Below are positions 18,411 through 27,349 of a DNA stretch of 64,000 nt, piece by piece. The stretch is from an uncultured Sphaerochaeta sp. (GTDB lineage: Bacteria > Spirochaetota > Spirochaetia > Sphaerochaetales > Sphaerochaetaceae), in assembly GCF_963677075.1 (NCBI RefSeq), contig NZ_OY781873.1:3187715-3251714 (forward strand). The letters are read 5' to 3'. The position numbers and the translations under genes are program-made. The notes beneath the pieces were generated by a model. That model saw only the letters and a list, made by a program, of their open reading frames with translations, was not told where the DNA came from and made no database searches. How positions within the stretch are numbered: the first letter of the stretch is position 1; every line of letters begins with the position of its first letter.

Positions 18411-18442
18411 GAATAATCAAATTCTAGCACGATTTTATCATG
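18411..18442. promoter_or_regulatory. AraC/RhaS-type box between rhaA and the regulator
   Basis: This is the second copy of the 32-bp element described at 14936-14967, in the same orientation. It lies about 70 bases upstream of rhaA and contains, as its last three bases, the start codon of the divergent AraC-type regulator. Binding could therefore activate rhaA and at the same time repress the regulator's own gene. Confidence 0.7.
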
Positions 18443-19309
18443 TCTAGTTTTACATTGCACGAAACCATGTTCTTCAAGGAAAACAGCCTTCCTGTGAAGG
18501 TATTACTCCGTGACCCAGAGATTCCTTTCTCATTGCATGGACATGATTTCTATGAAATCGTGGTGGTAGTATCAGGAAAAGGCATCCACCTCTTGGAACA
18601 GGACAAGCGACAGTTGCAGGAAGGCATGGTGTTCTGTATTCGCCCAGGAACCATTCATGGATATGCAGATATCGAGAATCTGGTCCTCTACAATCTACTT
18701 ATTGGAAAGAAGGCCTTTTCAGTGCTCTATCCCGAGGTCAAGGACGTGGCTGGGTTTCCTGAGACATTCATGCAAGCAGAGGGAGACGTCCCACTGGTTC
18801 GGCTCAACTCACACCAACACGCTGAGATTGTTTCCCTGATAAGCGCAGTAAAGGAGGAGTCAGAGCAACAGGACTACAGCAAAGGCTCGACCTCAATGAC
18901 CTACTCCAAATTGCTCCAATTTCTCATCCTGGTAAGCAGGTTCCACAGTGCTCGACGAGGTTCTGCTTTCCAGAATGATCAGCGCCTCGAGAAAGTCATC
19001 ATCTATATGGAGCAGAATATCGACCGCAGCATACCCTTGAATGAACTGGTTGAGGTCTCGAACATGAGTGCAAGCACACTCAACCGACAGTTCAAGCTAT
19101 CAACGGGTTGGTCTCCAGTCGATTTCCATATCCATAGGCGAATCGCCTATGCCTCCAATCTACTCCTGACTACCGACCTGAGCATTGAGAGGATCAGCGA
19201 AAAAACAGGGTTCTCAGATGCAAATTACTTCGCACGCCAGTTCAGGAGTCATATGCAGATGAGTCCACGGCAATATAAGCAGCTGTGGACCACCCCCAAG
19301 GAAGATTAG
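18440..19309 (+). CDS. AraC-family regulator, RhaS/RhaR-like
   Basis: A 289-residue activator. The N-terminal cupin-type sugar-binding domain begins around HGHDFYEIVVVVSGKG (residues 33-48). The C-terminal pair of helix-turn-helix motifs lies at about 190-285 (LNELVEVSNMSASTLNRQF, ISEKTGFSDANYFARQF). The spacing from the first residue to HGHDF agrees with enterobacterial RhaS, supporting the ATG at 18440 even though no Shine-Dalgarno sequence precedes it. It probably senses L-rhamnose and acts at the two 32-bp boxes. Its stop overlaps the fucU stop by four bases (convergent). Confidence 0.85.
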   Translation: MSSFTLHETMFFKENSLPVKVLLRDPEIPFSLHGHDFYEIVVVVSGKGIHLLEQDKRQLQEGMVFCIRPGTIHGYADIENLVLYNLLIGKKAFSVLYPEVKDVAGFPETFMQAEGDVPLVRLNSHQHAEIVSLISAVKEESEQQDYSKGSTSMTYSKLLQFLILVSRFHSARRGSAFQNDQRLEKVIIYMEQNIDRSIPLNELVEVSNMSASTLNRQFKLSTGWSPVDFHIHRRIAYASNLLLTTDLSIERISEKTGFSDANYFARQFRSHMQMSPRQYKQLWTTPKED

Positions 19310-19731
19310 ACCACTACACCCTTCTTCAAAATGATGTTTGCATATAGTGCGGTCTCTCCAGTAGCAACAATGGCATATGCTTTCTGACTCCGTTCATAGA
19401 AGGCGAAGCGCTCAAGACGGGTAAAGCCTTTAAATGCGGGATCACCATTTTTGCAGGTGGCCTCGTAGACATCCCAGATAGGAGTTTGAACTGTGTCCCC
19501 AGGGGTTGTGTCCATCAGGAACGCGTTCTCTGCATAGGTATCAAGAGGGAACAGCTGCAAGATTGCTTTCAGCACCTCGTCTGCCCCATGTCCATCCAAG
19601 CGGACCACCCGGTCATTCATGGATGCAGCAGGGAAATTTCCATCTCCGATCACGATCTCATCGCCATGGCCCATTTCCATGAGAATCTTCAATAGTTCAG
19701 GGCTAAGGATTGAGGGAATTGTTTTCAACAT
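19306..19731 (-). CDS. fucU: L-fucose mutarotase (RbsD/FucU family)
   Basis: A 141-residue protein. The family motif MGHGDEIVIGDGNFPA, with its catalytic histidine, lies near residue 20, and ERFAFYERSQKAYAIVATGE, with conserved Tyr, near the end. FucU interconverts anomers of L-fucose. The start at 19731 follows AAGGAG; an ATG ten codons earlier lies before that site. It is divergent from fucI across about 100 bases holding a LacI-type operator. Confidence 0.93.
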   Translation of the reverse strand: MLKTIPSILSPELLKILMEMGHGDEIVIGDGNFPAASMNDRVVRLDGHGADEVLKAILQLFPLDTYAENAFLMDTTPGDTVQTPIWDVYEATCKNGDPAFKGFTRLERFAFYERSQKAYAIVATGETALYANIILKKGVVV

Positions 19732-19788
19732 CGTTGACTCCTTAAAAATTTTGGATTGCATTTGCTCGTGCTCTATGCGATACTATCC

Positions 19789-19817
19789 TTGATGTAAACG
19801 ATTACATTTGTAATTAT
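19789..19817 (+). promoter_or_regulatory. fucI promoter
   Basis: TTGATG (19789-19794) and AATTAT (19812-19817) are 17 bases apart; TAATTA is an alternative at 16. The ribosome site AAGGGGG and the ATG at 19836 follow. The operator lies between the two boxes, which fits direct blocking by a repressor. Confidence 0.55.
19793..19806. promoter_or_regulatory. LacI/GalR-type operator for fucI and fucU
   Basis: TGTAAACGATTACA is an inverted repeat with CG at the centre (TGTAAA-CG-ATTACA, one mismatch), the usual form for LacI-family sites. It lies between the divergent fucU and fucI genes and could control both. No LacI-type gene is present in the window. Confidence 0.6.
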
Positions 19818-19835
19818 ATACCTAAGGGGGATACT

Positions 19836-21662
19836 ATGGCAAATACAAATGGAATGCAATCGGTTGGGCCTGAGAAGCGCTATGCTTCTTCCCTTCCCAA
19901 GATTGGAATTCGCCCGGTCATCGACGGCAGACAGCGAGGCGTTCGCGAGTCCTTGGAAGATCAGACCATGAACATGGCAAAGGCTGCAGCAAAGCTGATC
20001 AGCGAAAACCTGTTCCATGGAACCGGAGAGCCGGTTGAATGTGTTATTGCTGATGGAACCATCGGTCGTGTGAGAGAGAGTGCGGATTGTGCAGAGAAAT
20101 TTGCCAAGGAAGGAGTAGCCGTCACCCTGACAGTAACTCCCTGCTGGTGTTATGGAACAGAGACCTTTGACATGGATCCCATGACCGTAAAGGGTGTATG
20201 GGGTTTCAATGGGACAGAACGCCCAGGTGCAGTATATCTTGCTGCAGTACTTGCCGCTCATACCCAGAAAGGTCTGCCTGCCTTTGGCATCTATGGTCGT
20301 GACGTACAAGACAACGATGATACCTCCATCCCTGAGGATGTAGCAGAAAAGCTCCTCCGCTTTGCACGTGCAGGTATTGCTGTAGCAACCATGAGAGGAA
20401 AGAGCTATCTCTCCATCGGTGGCATGTCCATGGGTATCGCTGGATCAATCGTCGACCAGGATTTCCTGCAGTCCTACCTGGGAATGCGCAGTGAAGTGGT
20501 CGATATGTGCGAGATTGAACGCCGTATCGCTGAAGAGATCTATGATCCTGAAGAATATAAAAAGGCTATTGCATGGGTAAAGGAAAACTGCATCCAGGCT
20601 AAAGATGTTGCCAACCCTCCTGAGTACCAGAGAAGTGAGGAGCAGCTTGCCAAGGATTGGGAGTACTGCACCAAGATGACCATGATCGGTCGTGACCTCA
20701 TGGTTGGCAACAAGAAGCTCGAGAAGCTCGGTTTCAAGGAAGAAGCACTTGGGCATAACGCAATCTGTGCAGGATTCCAGGGCCAGAGACAGTGGACCGA
20801 CCATTGGCCGAATGGTGACTTCATGGAAACCATGCTTACCACCAGTTTTGATTGGAACGGCATCCGTGAACCGTATATCATGGCAACAGAGAATGACCAT
20901 CTGAACGGTATCAGCATGCTCTTCTGTAAGTTGCTCACCAACCGTGCTGCAATCTTCAGCGATGTGAGAACCTACTGGAGCCCTGCAGCTATTGAGAGAG
21001 TTTCTGGTTGGAAGCCAGAGGGCCTGGCTAAGGAAGGATTCATTCACTTGATCAACAGTGGTGCTACCACGCTTGATGCTGCTGGTCAAATGAAGAACGA
21101 GAAAGGCGAAAGCGAGATGAAGCCTTATTGGGAGATTACCGAGGAAGATGTAAAGAAAACCCTCGAGAATACCCGTTTCAGCGTTGCCAACGGTGGTTAC
21201 TTCCGCGGTGGTGGTTATAGCTCAACCTTCCTCAGTGAAGGCGGTATGCCACTAACCATGGTCAGGATCAATATGGTCAAGGGCGTAGGCCCTGTCCTAC
21301 AGCTTGCTGAGGGATGGACCTGTGAAGTACCGGAGAATGTCTTCGACGTTATCAACAAACGCACCGACCAGACCTGGCCGACCACTTGGTTCGTACCCAG
21401 AACCAATGGCAAGGAAGGTCCCTTCAAGGACGTTTACTCGGTCATGGCAAACTGGGGAGCAAACCACGGAGCACTGAGTTATGGGCACTTTGGTGCTGAT
21501 ATCATCTCACTCTGTGCAATGCTGCGCATCCCGGTATGCATGCATAATGTTGAGGAAGATAAGATCTTCCGTCCCAGTGCATGGTCAATGCTTGGCATGG
21601 ACAAGGAAGGAGCTGACTATCGCGCCTGCTCCACCTTTGGACCACTGTACGGCAAGTACTAA
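19836..21662 (+). CDS. fucI: L-fucose isomerase
   Basis: A 608-residue FucI of normal length, interconverting L-fucose and L-fuculose (and often D-arabinose and D-ribulose) with Mn2+. Recognisable stretches are [49 protein letters not shown] (metal-site acid residues) and [17 protein letters not shown] with the metal-binding histidine. A strong terminator follows. Fuculokinase and fuculose-phosphate aldolase genes are not next to it; the rhamnulose-type aldolase at 16017 may serve both sugars. Confidence 0.96.
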   Translation: MANTNGMQSVGPEKRYASSLPKIGIRPVIDGRQRGVRESLEDQTMNMAKAAAKLISENLFHGTGEPVECVIADGTIGRVRESADCAEKFAKEGVAVTLTVTPCWCYGTETFDMDPMTVKGVWGFNGTERPGAVYLAAVLAAHTQKGLPAFGIYGRDVQDNDDTSIPEDVAEKLLRFARAGIAVATMRGKSYLSIGGMSMGIAGSIVDQDFLQSYLGMRSEVVDMCEIERRIAEEIYDPEEYKKAIAWVKENCIQAKDVANPPEYQRSEEQLAKDWEYCTKMTMIGRDLMVGNKKLEKLGFKEEALGHNAICAGFQGQRQWTDHWPNGDFMETMLTTSFDWNGIREPYIMATENDHLNGISMLFCKLLTNRAAIFSDVRTYWSPAAIERVSGWKPEGLAKEGFIHLINSGATTLDAAGQMKNEKGESEMKPYWEITEEDVKKTLENTRFSVANGGYFRGGGYSSTFLSEGGMPLTMVRINMVKGVGPVLQLAEGWTCEVPENVFDVINKRTDQTWPTTWFVPRTNGKEGPFKDVYSVMANWGANHGALSYGHFGADIISLCAMLRIPVCMHNVEEDKIFRPSAWSMLGMDKEGADYRACSTFGPLYGKY

Positions 21663-21684
21663 GCAACAGTTCTTGTATCATTCG

Positions 21685-21714
21685 CGGGTTGGCTTGGTGC
21701 CAACCCGTTTTTTT
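21685..21714 (+). terminator. rho-independent terminator after fucI
   Basis: A perfect nine-base stem (CGGGTTGGC with GCCAACCCG) closes a five-base loop, followed by seven T. It begins 22 bases after the fucI stop. Confidence 0.9.
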
Positions 21715-21776
21715 GATTTTTTTCAGGTATTGTATCCATTTCACCACACCGGTGTTATACTTTCTCGGAGGTTTGT

Positions 21777-23015
21777 ATGAAAACGATACTCTCTGTATGG
21801 AAAGAACAAATACTGTTGCAACAGGAACAACCTGATTCTGGTGATGAGAAGCTCCTGAAGCAAGCCCAGATGCAGAGGGAGCTCGAAGAAATCCTCCCAA
21901 GGGATGAAGCAACCCTGCTCTCCCTCTATCGCATGGGAGCACGATTCAGCCTACTTGAAGAACCTCACAAGAGAGCAGCCTCCAAGCTATTCATCATTGT
22001 ACTGGTCAGCCAACTCATCATCTCCCAGATACCGACGCTCCTAGGATATCCCTTTGGCGACAACACCATGCTATTCTATGGCTTGAACCTACCCTTCCTT
22101 ATGCTCCTGTTTCTTGCTCTGTATCTGGTAAAGGAGAGAAAATATCTTGTCGGGTATCTCTCTTTTCTTGGCATCCTTGCACTCTTGATGAATCTGCAAT
22201 TCAGCATGACAGGCACTGAAGAAGCACAGACAAAGATCCTGGCACTCATCCATTTGCCCTTACTTCTGGTGGTCAGTCTTGCCCTCCCCACCCAGAAAGG
22301 GTCACTACAGGAGAGAATGAGTAGACATATACGCCTTACCGGAGAAGTGCTTCTCCTCACATTCCTGCTAGCTTGTGCCGTGTTTGTGGTTACGATGCTC
22401 ACATTCGTGCTCTTTGAAGCGGTAGGAGTCAATGTAGAGGATCGTCTCGCCCCATTCGTTGTTACCGGAATCCTAGCCCTGCTTCCCCTATCTGCCCGGT
22501 ACCTTCTGCAATATAGAAGGAACCAGATAGCCTCCCTCACCCGGCTTCTGGCTACCATTTTCCTCCCGGTAATCACGGTGGTAATGCTCTCCTTCCTGAC
22601 TGCCTTAATAGTAGGGAGACTTCCTATTACAGAAGACCGAAATCTTTTGTTGGTAATCGACGTGCTGCTTGCCTTGGTTCTGATGATGATCCTCTATGCA
22701 ACAGATCTTCTGGAGAGCGAACAAACCACACCCTTTTACCGCATAGTGCTCATCACCGCAGCATTGGCAGCCATAGGCATCGATGTATTCGCCCTCATTG
22801 CCATAGGGGGGAGGTTCCTTCAATACGGACTAAGCCCCAACCGCTTGGCTGTCCTTGCTGAGAACCTACTCTTGCTTGCAAACCTTGGCTCACTGGCAGT
22901 AACACTGCTGAGAAGAAGATCCTTCATTCGGATACAGAGCATATTCATGGTTATCTATGCATTCTGGTTCCTCATTGTTGTCCTGCTTTTTGGTCCAATT
23001 TTCGCTTATATCTGA
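21777..23015 (+). CDS. polytopic membrane protein of unknown function
   Basis: A 412-residue protein. About 65 polar residues at the N terminus (with ELEEILPRDEATLLSLYRMG) precede roughly ten hydrophobic segments. The SPNRLAVLAENLLLLANL stretch near residue 355 recalls DUF4153-type membrane proteins. No catalytic motif is visible. It is a single gene with its own start after GGAGG. Its stop codon abuts the stop of the convergent dehydrogenase gene. Confidence 0.75.
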   Translation: MKTILSVWKEQILLQQEQPDSGDEKLLKQAQMQRELEEILPRDEATLLSLYRMGARFSLLEEPHKRAASKLFIIVLVSQLIISQIPTLLGYPFGDNTMLFYGLNLPFLMLLFLALYLVKERKYLVGYLSFLGILALLMNLQFSMTGTEEAQTKILALIHLPLLLVVSLALPTQKGSLQERMSRHIRLTGEVLLLTFLLACAVFVVTMLTFVLFEAVGVNVEDRLAPFVVTGILALLPLSARYLLQYRRNQIASLTRLLATIFLPVITVVMLSFLTALIVGRLPITEDRNLLLVIDVLLALVLMMILYATDLLESEQTTPFYRIVLITAALAAIGIDVFALIAIGGRFLQYGLSPNRLAVLAENLLLLANLGSLAVTLLRRRSFIRIQSIFMVIYAFWFLIVVLLFGPIFAYI

Positions 23016-24017
23016 TCAGAGGGAGAGAATGGTTTCCCAAACGACCTCATCAACGGGAATGCCCTTCTCTAGATTCTCCTTTCTTGTTTGCTCCCTGAAT
23101 TGGCCTGGATAACGAACAGGTTTCTCTGCCTCCAAAGGGGTTGAGTTTACCAGGTCTTCAAGGGTTGCCTGGATCTCTTTCTGCAGGTTCTCCTGGTCGG
23201 GGAACTTGGAGGTATCAAAGACCAAAAAGATCTGGGAGACTTCCCCTTCCTCCTCCAAGGACCCAATTGATCGGGTAGTCCTTCCACCAGAGAGGGTTGC
23301 AGCAATCAAATCAAGGGCAAGAGCCAAGCTGGTTCCCTTCCAGAAACCAATGGGAAGAGATCGCTTGCTTTGTAGGATCGCTTCTGGGTCGGTAGTAAGC
23401 TCTCCCTTTTCGTCCCATCCACCTGGGACGGGTAGTTCCCTCTTCTCCCTTACATAGGTTTCCAGCTTGCCATAACTGAAAAGTGACATCGCCATATCAA
23501 CAAGAAGTGGCCCTTCTTCACTGGGAATGGCAAGTACCAGAGGATTGTTCCCAATCTTGGTATCAGAGCCCCCCCATGGGCTCATCAGTGGCATCGTGTT
23601 GGTCCAGAGAAGCGCAATACACCCCTCCTTGGCAGCCATCAATCCATAGGTACCAGGTCTCATCCAATGGTTGGTATGCTTCAAGGCAACGCAACCGATG
23701 GTATGCTCTTTTGCCAGTTCAATAGCTCGCTTCATGGAGGCATAGGCATTGAGGTTTCCTACACCACGCTTTCCATCCCATCGCTCAAGAGAAGCGAATG
23801 AATCACTCATTTGGGCATGGGCGTGCACATCGACACGCTTTTCATCAATACCCTTGATCAATGAGGCAAATCGATTTGCCCCATGGGTGTATACCCCTTC
23901 AAGTGAAGTTTCAGCTATCAGTCGAGCACAGAGCGCAGCATCATGCTTCTCCATCTCCCGGCTCTCAAGCACGCGTTCAAATTGTGCACACATCGTCTCA
24001 AATGGAATTCGCATCAT
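23016..24017 (-). CDS. YiaK-like NAD(P)-dependent dehydrogenase (malate/L-lactate dehydrogenase family)
   Basis: A 333-residue member of the Ldh_2 family, closest in pattern to YiaK (2,3-diketo-L-gulonate reductase). Conserved parts are LEGVYTHGANRF (catalytic His), KHTNHWMRPGTYGLMAA, TNTMPLMSPWGG, IGNNPLVLAIP, and LPIGFWKGTSLALALDLIAA. The start at 24017 follows GGAAGGAG and overlaps the addA stop, so the gene is translationally coupled to the nuclease operon although its job is metabolic. It may serve hexuronate or ketogulonate reduction; the substrate is inferred only. Confidence 0.85.
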   Translation of the reverse strand: MMRIPFETMCAQFERVLESREMEKHDAALCARLIAETSLEGVYTHGANRFASLIKGIDEKRVDVHAHAQMSDSFASLERWDGKRGVGNLNAYASMKRAIELAKEHTIGCVALKHTNHWMRPGTYGLMAAKEGCIALLWTNTMPLMSPWGGSDTKIGNNPLVLAIPSEEGPLLVDMAMSLFSYGKLETYVREKRELPVPGGWDEKGELTTDPEAILQSKRSLPIGFWKGTSLALALDLIAATLSGGRTTRSIGSLEEEGEVSQIFLVFDTSKFPDQENLQKEIQATLEDLVNSTPLEAEKPVRYPGQFREQTRKENLEKGIPVDEVVWETILSL

Positions 24018-27000
24018 AGATTCTCTCCTTCCCATACCAACACCTGGTCTGGATCACGCAAATAGATAACGCACCCCCGCACAGGACGTTGATACATTCT
24101 ATTTGTTGCTTGCATATAGGTCGCTACCTGGAGACGGTGGACATCTTCATTTCTCCACCTATCAGTCTTGAAATCTATTACGAGGTAGGTATCATTCTGC
24201 CTCACCAGCAAATCAATCGAACCTTCAGCCACAACGGTCCGTCCTTCCTGCTCAACGGCACTGAAAAAGCCTACTTCACACTGGGCAGGATAGGGTTTTA
24301 CCTCTCTCTCATACCACTCACTCTTTATGAACCCGCTACACAAGACAAGAGCATCCTGTTGGAGCACGGTTAACTCCTGTGTTTTCATAACCCTTGTCAG
24401 GGAGTCAGGCATAAGAGAAGCGAGTTCCTTCACCTCATTGCCCAGTACCATCTGTTCACAGAGGGCATGGACGAACGTACCAAACCCGGTTACCTGATCC
24501 TCGGTATATCCACCAAGAATCTCATCACTAGGATACCGTGGCAATTGGACGCCTTCACCCCCATGGACAAGCGGATGAAGCTTCGTGGTGGCAATACGGA
24601 TAGGGTGCCCTTTGCAATCTGGTGTGGCTTGATCATACCAGCTCTCAGCAGTTTGTAACCTTTCAAGCACAGCTAAGCTATCCTCTCGCTCCCCACTGTA
24701 GAGAAAGTGCTCAGGAATACTCTCTATTGGCCGCACTTTCAAGATACCCTCATCATGTACAGGATTGTCGATATCCAGGGAGAGACTGCCAACCAGCATC
24801 TGCAGCAATGTATCAGCTTTCTTGTCAGGATTCAGCCCCCTGTTGTTCTTGGAAAATGCTCCACTAAGTATGAGATGGGTCTCCGCCCTGGTCATGGCAA
24901 CGTACAACAACCGTTTCAGCTCAGCAATCTCCATGTCCTGTTCTTCACTACCAGCGAAGAGCGTCCCGGCATGACGGACGGTCTCTTGCTTCGTGGCAGA
25001 GATATGGTAGGAGGAAGAGAGATAGTGTGGAAGTGGAATATCGAGGAAGGTGCTGAGATAGTCCCCTCCACCTTTTCCCTTGGATGCGGCATTTCCCACG
25101 ATTACAATGGGAAACTCCAGCCCCTTTGACTTATGGATCGACATAATCTGAAGCCCCGATTCCTGTTCCTTTATTACCTCGAGTTGGTCGATTTTTTCGT
25201 TCTGAACCAGATTTCGTCTCAGGAAATCGACAAATTGGCTGATACTCTTGCCCTGTTCTTCCTGAATCTGTGCAAGGCGGTGGAAAAAAGCAAAATGTTC
25301 GACATATACCTGATACTGCGGGTGGGAAACCAAGGAGAGGTAGTAACCACTCTCATACCAAAGCATCAGGGCAAGGGTACTCAACGATTCACTGCCTACC
25401 GCCTCGCGCAACCGCTGGTAAAAAGCCCCGCAAGAGGCCAACCGCTCAGCGTCATCCTCAGAGAGTAAAGGTAAGAGGGAAAAAAGTGGTTCTTGTATCA
25501 CATGGGTAATAGCCCAATCGCTCAGGTTACAGAAGGGAGAGCGAAGGACTGTGGCATACGCTTGCTTATCTTCAGGATACAGCGTGAGCTGTAACATGGC
25601 ATACAGATCGTTCGCTGGAGCTTCCAGCATCAAGGACCGTGCTGCCTGTACCGTATAGGGCACATCAAATCTCCTGAAGGCCTTCTCAAAACTCAGCTGG
25701 TTGCTGGTCGTACGAAGCAGGAGTGCAATATCGCTTGCCTTGGGTCTTCTTGGTCCCTCATTTGAGGGTATCAAGAACTCATCACTTTCAAGCATCTGCC
25801 TGACCAGTTTTGCAATGGTATATGCCTCAGCTTCAACGGAGGAAGCTTCCTCCTCCTCTTCGTCACCACCACTTTCCTGATAGGGCTTGATCAGAAGCGT
25901 ACAGCTGCTTTGCACACCAGAGGAAGCATCACGGAACTCCAGCGTTGAGAAGTCTGCCTCGTAGCTCTCCCCCTCATTCTTCATGATGCTGGAAAACATC
26001 GTATTGAACAGCTTGATCAAGTCCGGCTCACTACGGTAGTTCCTTCCCAGGGTGATGGTCTCCCCTCCGATGGAAGCCAACTCTCCGCTCAGTTGCTTGA
26101 AAACCCGAACATCACTGCCCCTGAATCGATAGATCGACTGCTTTTCATCTCCTACAAAGAATAGCTTATCCTTCTGCAAATCCTCAGGCTGGGGGATGCC
26201 ATCCCCTTCCCTGTCCAGTCGTTCCGCTAGCAGGTAGAGCATTGCTTTCTGCTGTGCATTATTATCCTGGAATTCATCAATCATGATGTAGCGGAATTTC
26301 TTCTTGTAGAAAGAGCGCAAAGCCTTGTCCTCAGCAAGCATCGTCACCGCAAGGGTAGAGACATCGGCAAAGGTAAGAATCCCGCTCGAGCGTTTTTCTC
26401 TCTGATACCTGCTTACAAACTCCTGCATGAATTCCATCACTGCATGTAGCTGCTCCTGAGCAAGCATAATACTCAACGCCATACAGAGCTTGCTTCTCAG
26501 CTCCCGATATATCGCCACTGTATCCTTAATGGTCTGGATATCATCTGCTTTCCCGTTTCCCGGAGCCCTACGATGGGCAAATTTGGAACACAACAAGGAT
26601 CGCAGCTCATCCCTGTTCTTACAGGCATCCATCCTGGAGAGCATCGACTGTGCATCGCTCTTGTAGCCTTGTACAGTATTGCCCTTGTCGGTGAAGGAAG
26701 CGTAGAGAGTCAACATCTCACGGTACTGGACAAGCAGACGTTCATACTCCCTCTCCACTGCTGCAAGAATACGCTCAGCTCCCCCTACCTCAACAGTATT
26801 GGGTAGGCAGTAATAGGTACTTGCCAGTGGGACAAATACCTTGTCTATCAGGGTGTCTGGGGTATAGAGCTCACTGAGCAACTTCGCCCCCGGGCTCTGT
26901 GGATACACATCCAGCAATTCAGTAGCTACACGACGGATGGTTCCTAGGTTTTTCTCATCATCAATGACAAAATCCTGAGGCACTCCATAGGCCACAGAAT

Positions 27001-27349
27001 TGCTCCTGACTATCGTTGCACAGAAGCTGTCCAATGTGGCGATGGCCGCTTCACTGAAGGTTTCAAGTTGTTGGGCAATATCTTCATCCTCAAGACAGGT
27101 AAGGAGATGCTTATGAATACGTTGATGCATCTCCCTTGCAGCCTTTCGGGTGAACGTCAGGGTCAGGATTTCATCACATCGGGCTTTTCTTTCAAGAACC
27201 AGACGAAGGAATCGGTAACTGAGAACCGTGGTCTTGCCTGAGCCGGCTCCGGCAGAGACAACACAGTTGTTCAGGACATTCACAGCCTTCCTCTGGTTGT
27301 CATCCAGCCTCGCATTTGTGTGCTTCAGAAACTCTTCGAATCGAATCAT
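24014..27349 (-). CDS. addA: AddA-like helicase-nuclease (UvrD family plus PD-(D/E)XK)
   Basis: A protein of 1111 residues. Motif I is SAGAGSGKTT near 32-41, motif II is MIDEFQDNN near 355, and later helicase motifs include GDEKQSIYRFRG, NYRSEPDLI, SIHKSKGLEFPIVIVG and YVAMTRAE. The C terminus has a RecB-type nuclease domain (EGSIDLLVRQ, YLVIDFKTDR). With AddB it resects double-strand breaks for RecA loading. The start at 27349 makes an ATGA overlap with the addB stop. Confidence 0.9.
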   Translation of the reverse strand: MIRFEEFLKHTNARLDDNQRKAVNVLNNCVVSAGAGSGKTTVLSYRFLRLVLERKARCDEILTLTFTRKAAREMHQRIHKHLLTCLEDEDIAQQLETFSEAAIATLDSFCATIVRSNSVAYGVPQDFVIDDEKNLGTIRRVATELLDVYPQSPGAKLLSELYTPDTLIDKVFVPLASTYYCLPNTVEVGGAERILAAVEREYERLLVQYREMLTLYASFTDKGNTVQGYKSDAQSMLSRMDACKNRDELRSLLCSKFAHRRAPGNGKADDIQTIKDTVAIYRELRSKLCMALSIMLAQEQLHAVMEFMQEFVSRYQREKRSSGILTFADVSTLAVTMLAEDKALRSFYKKKFRYIMIDEFQDNNAQQKAMLYLLAERLDREGDGIPQPEDLQKDKLFFVGDEKQSIYRFRGSDVRVFKQLSGELASIGGETITLGRNYRSEPDLIKLFNTMFSSIMKNEGESYEADFSTLEFRDASSGVQSSCTLLIKPYQESGGDEEEEEASSVEAEAYTIAKLVRQMLESDEFLIPSNEGPRRPKASDIALLLRTTSNQLSFEKAFRRFDVPYTVQAARSLMLEAPANDLYAMLQLTLYPEDKQAYATVLRSPFCNLSDWAITHVIQEPLFSLLPLLSEDDAERLASCGAFYQRLREAVGSESLSTLALMLWYESGYYLSLVSHPQYQVYVEHFAFFHRLAQIQEEQGKSISQFVDFLRRNLVQNEKIDQLEVIKEQESGLQIMSIHKSKGLEFPIVIVGNAASKGKGGGDYLSTFLDIPLPHYLSSSYHISATKQETVRHAGTLFAGSEEQDMEIAELKRLLYVAMTRAETHLILSGAFSKNNRGLNPDKKADTLLQMLVGSLSLDIDNPVHDEGILKVRPIESIPEHFLYSGEREDSLAVLERLQTAESWYDQATPDCKGHPIRIATTKLHPLVHGGEGVQLPRYPSDEILGGYTEDQVTGFGTFVHALCEQMVLGNEVKELASLMPDSLTRVMKTQELTVLQQDALVLCSGFIKSEWYEREVKPYPAQCEVGFFSAVEQEGRTVVAEGSIDLLVRQNDTYLVIDFKTDRWRNEDVHRLQVATYMQATNRMYQRPVRGCVIYLRDPDQVLVWEGENL

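Noticed and set aside
20206..21089. Long open frames on the minus strand inside fucI.
   Set aside because: They are antisense shadows of a well-conserved gene, without ribosome sites or recognisable protein features.
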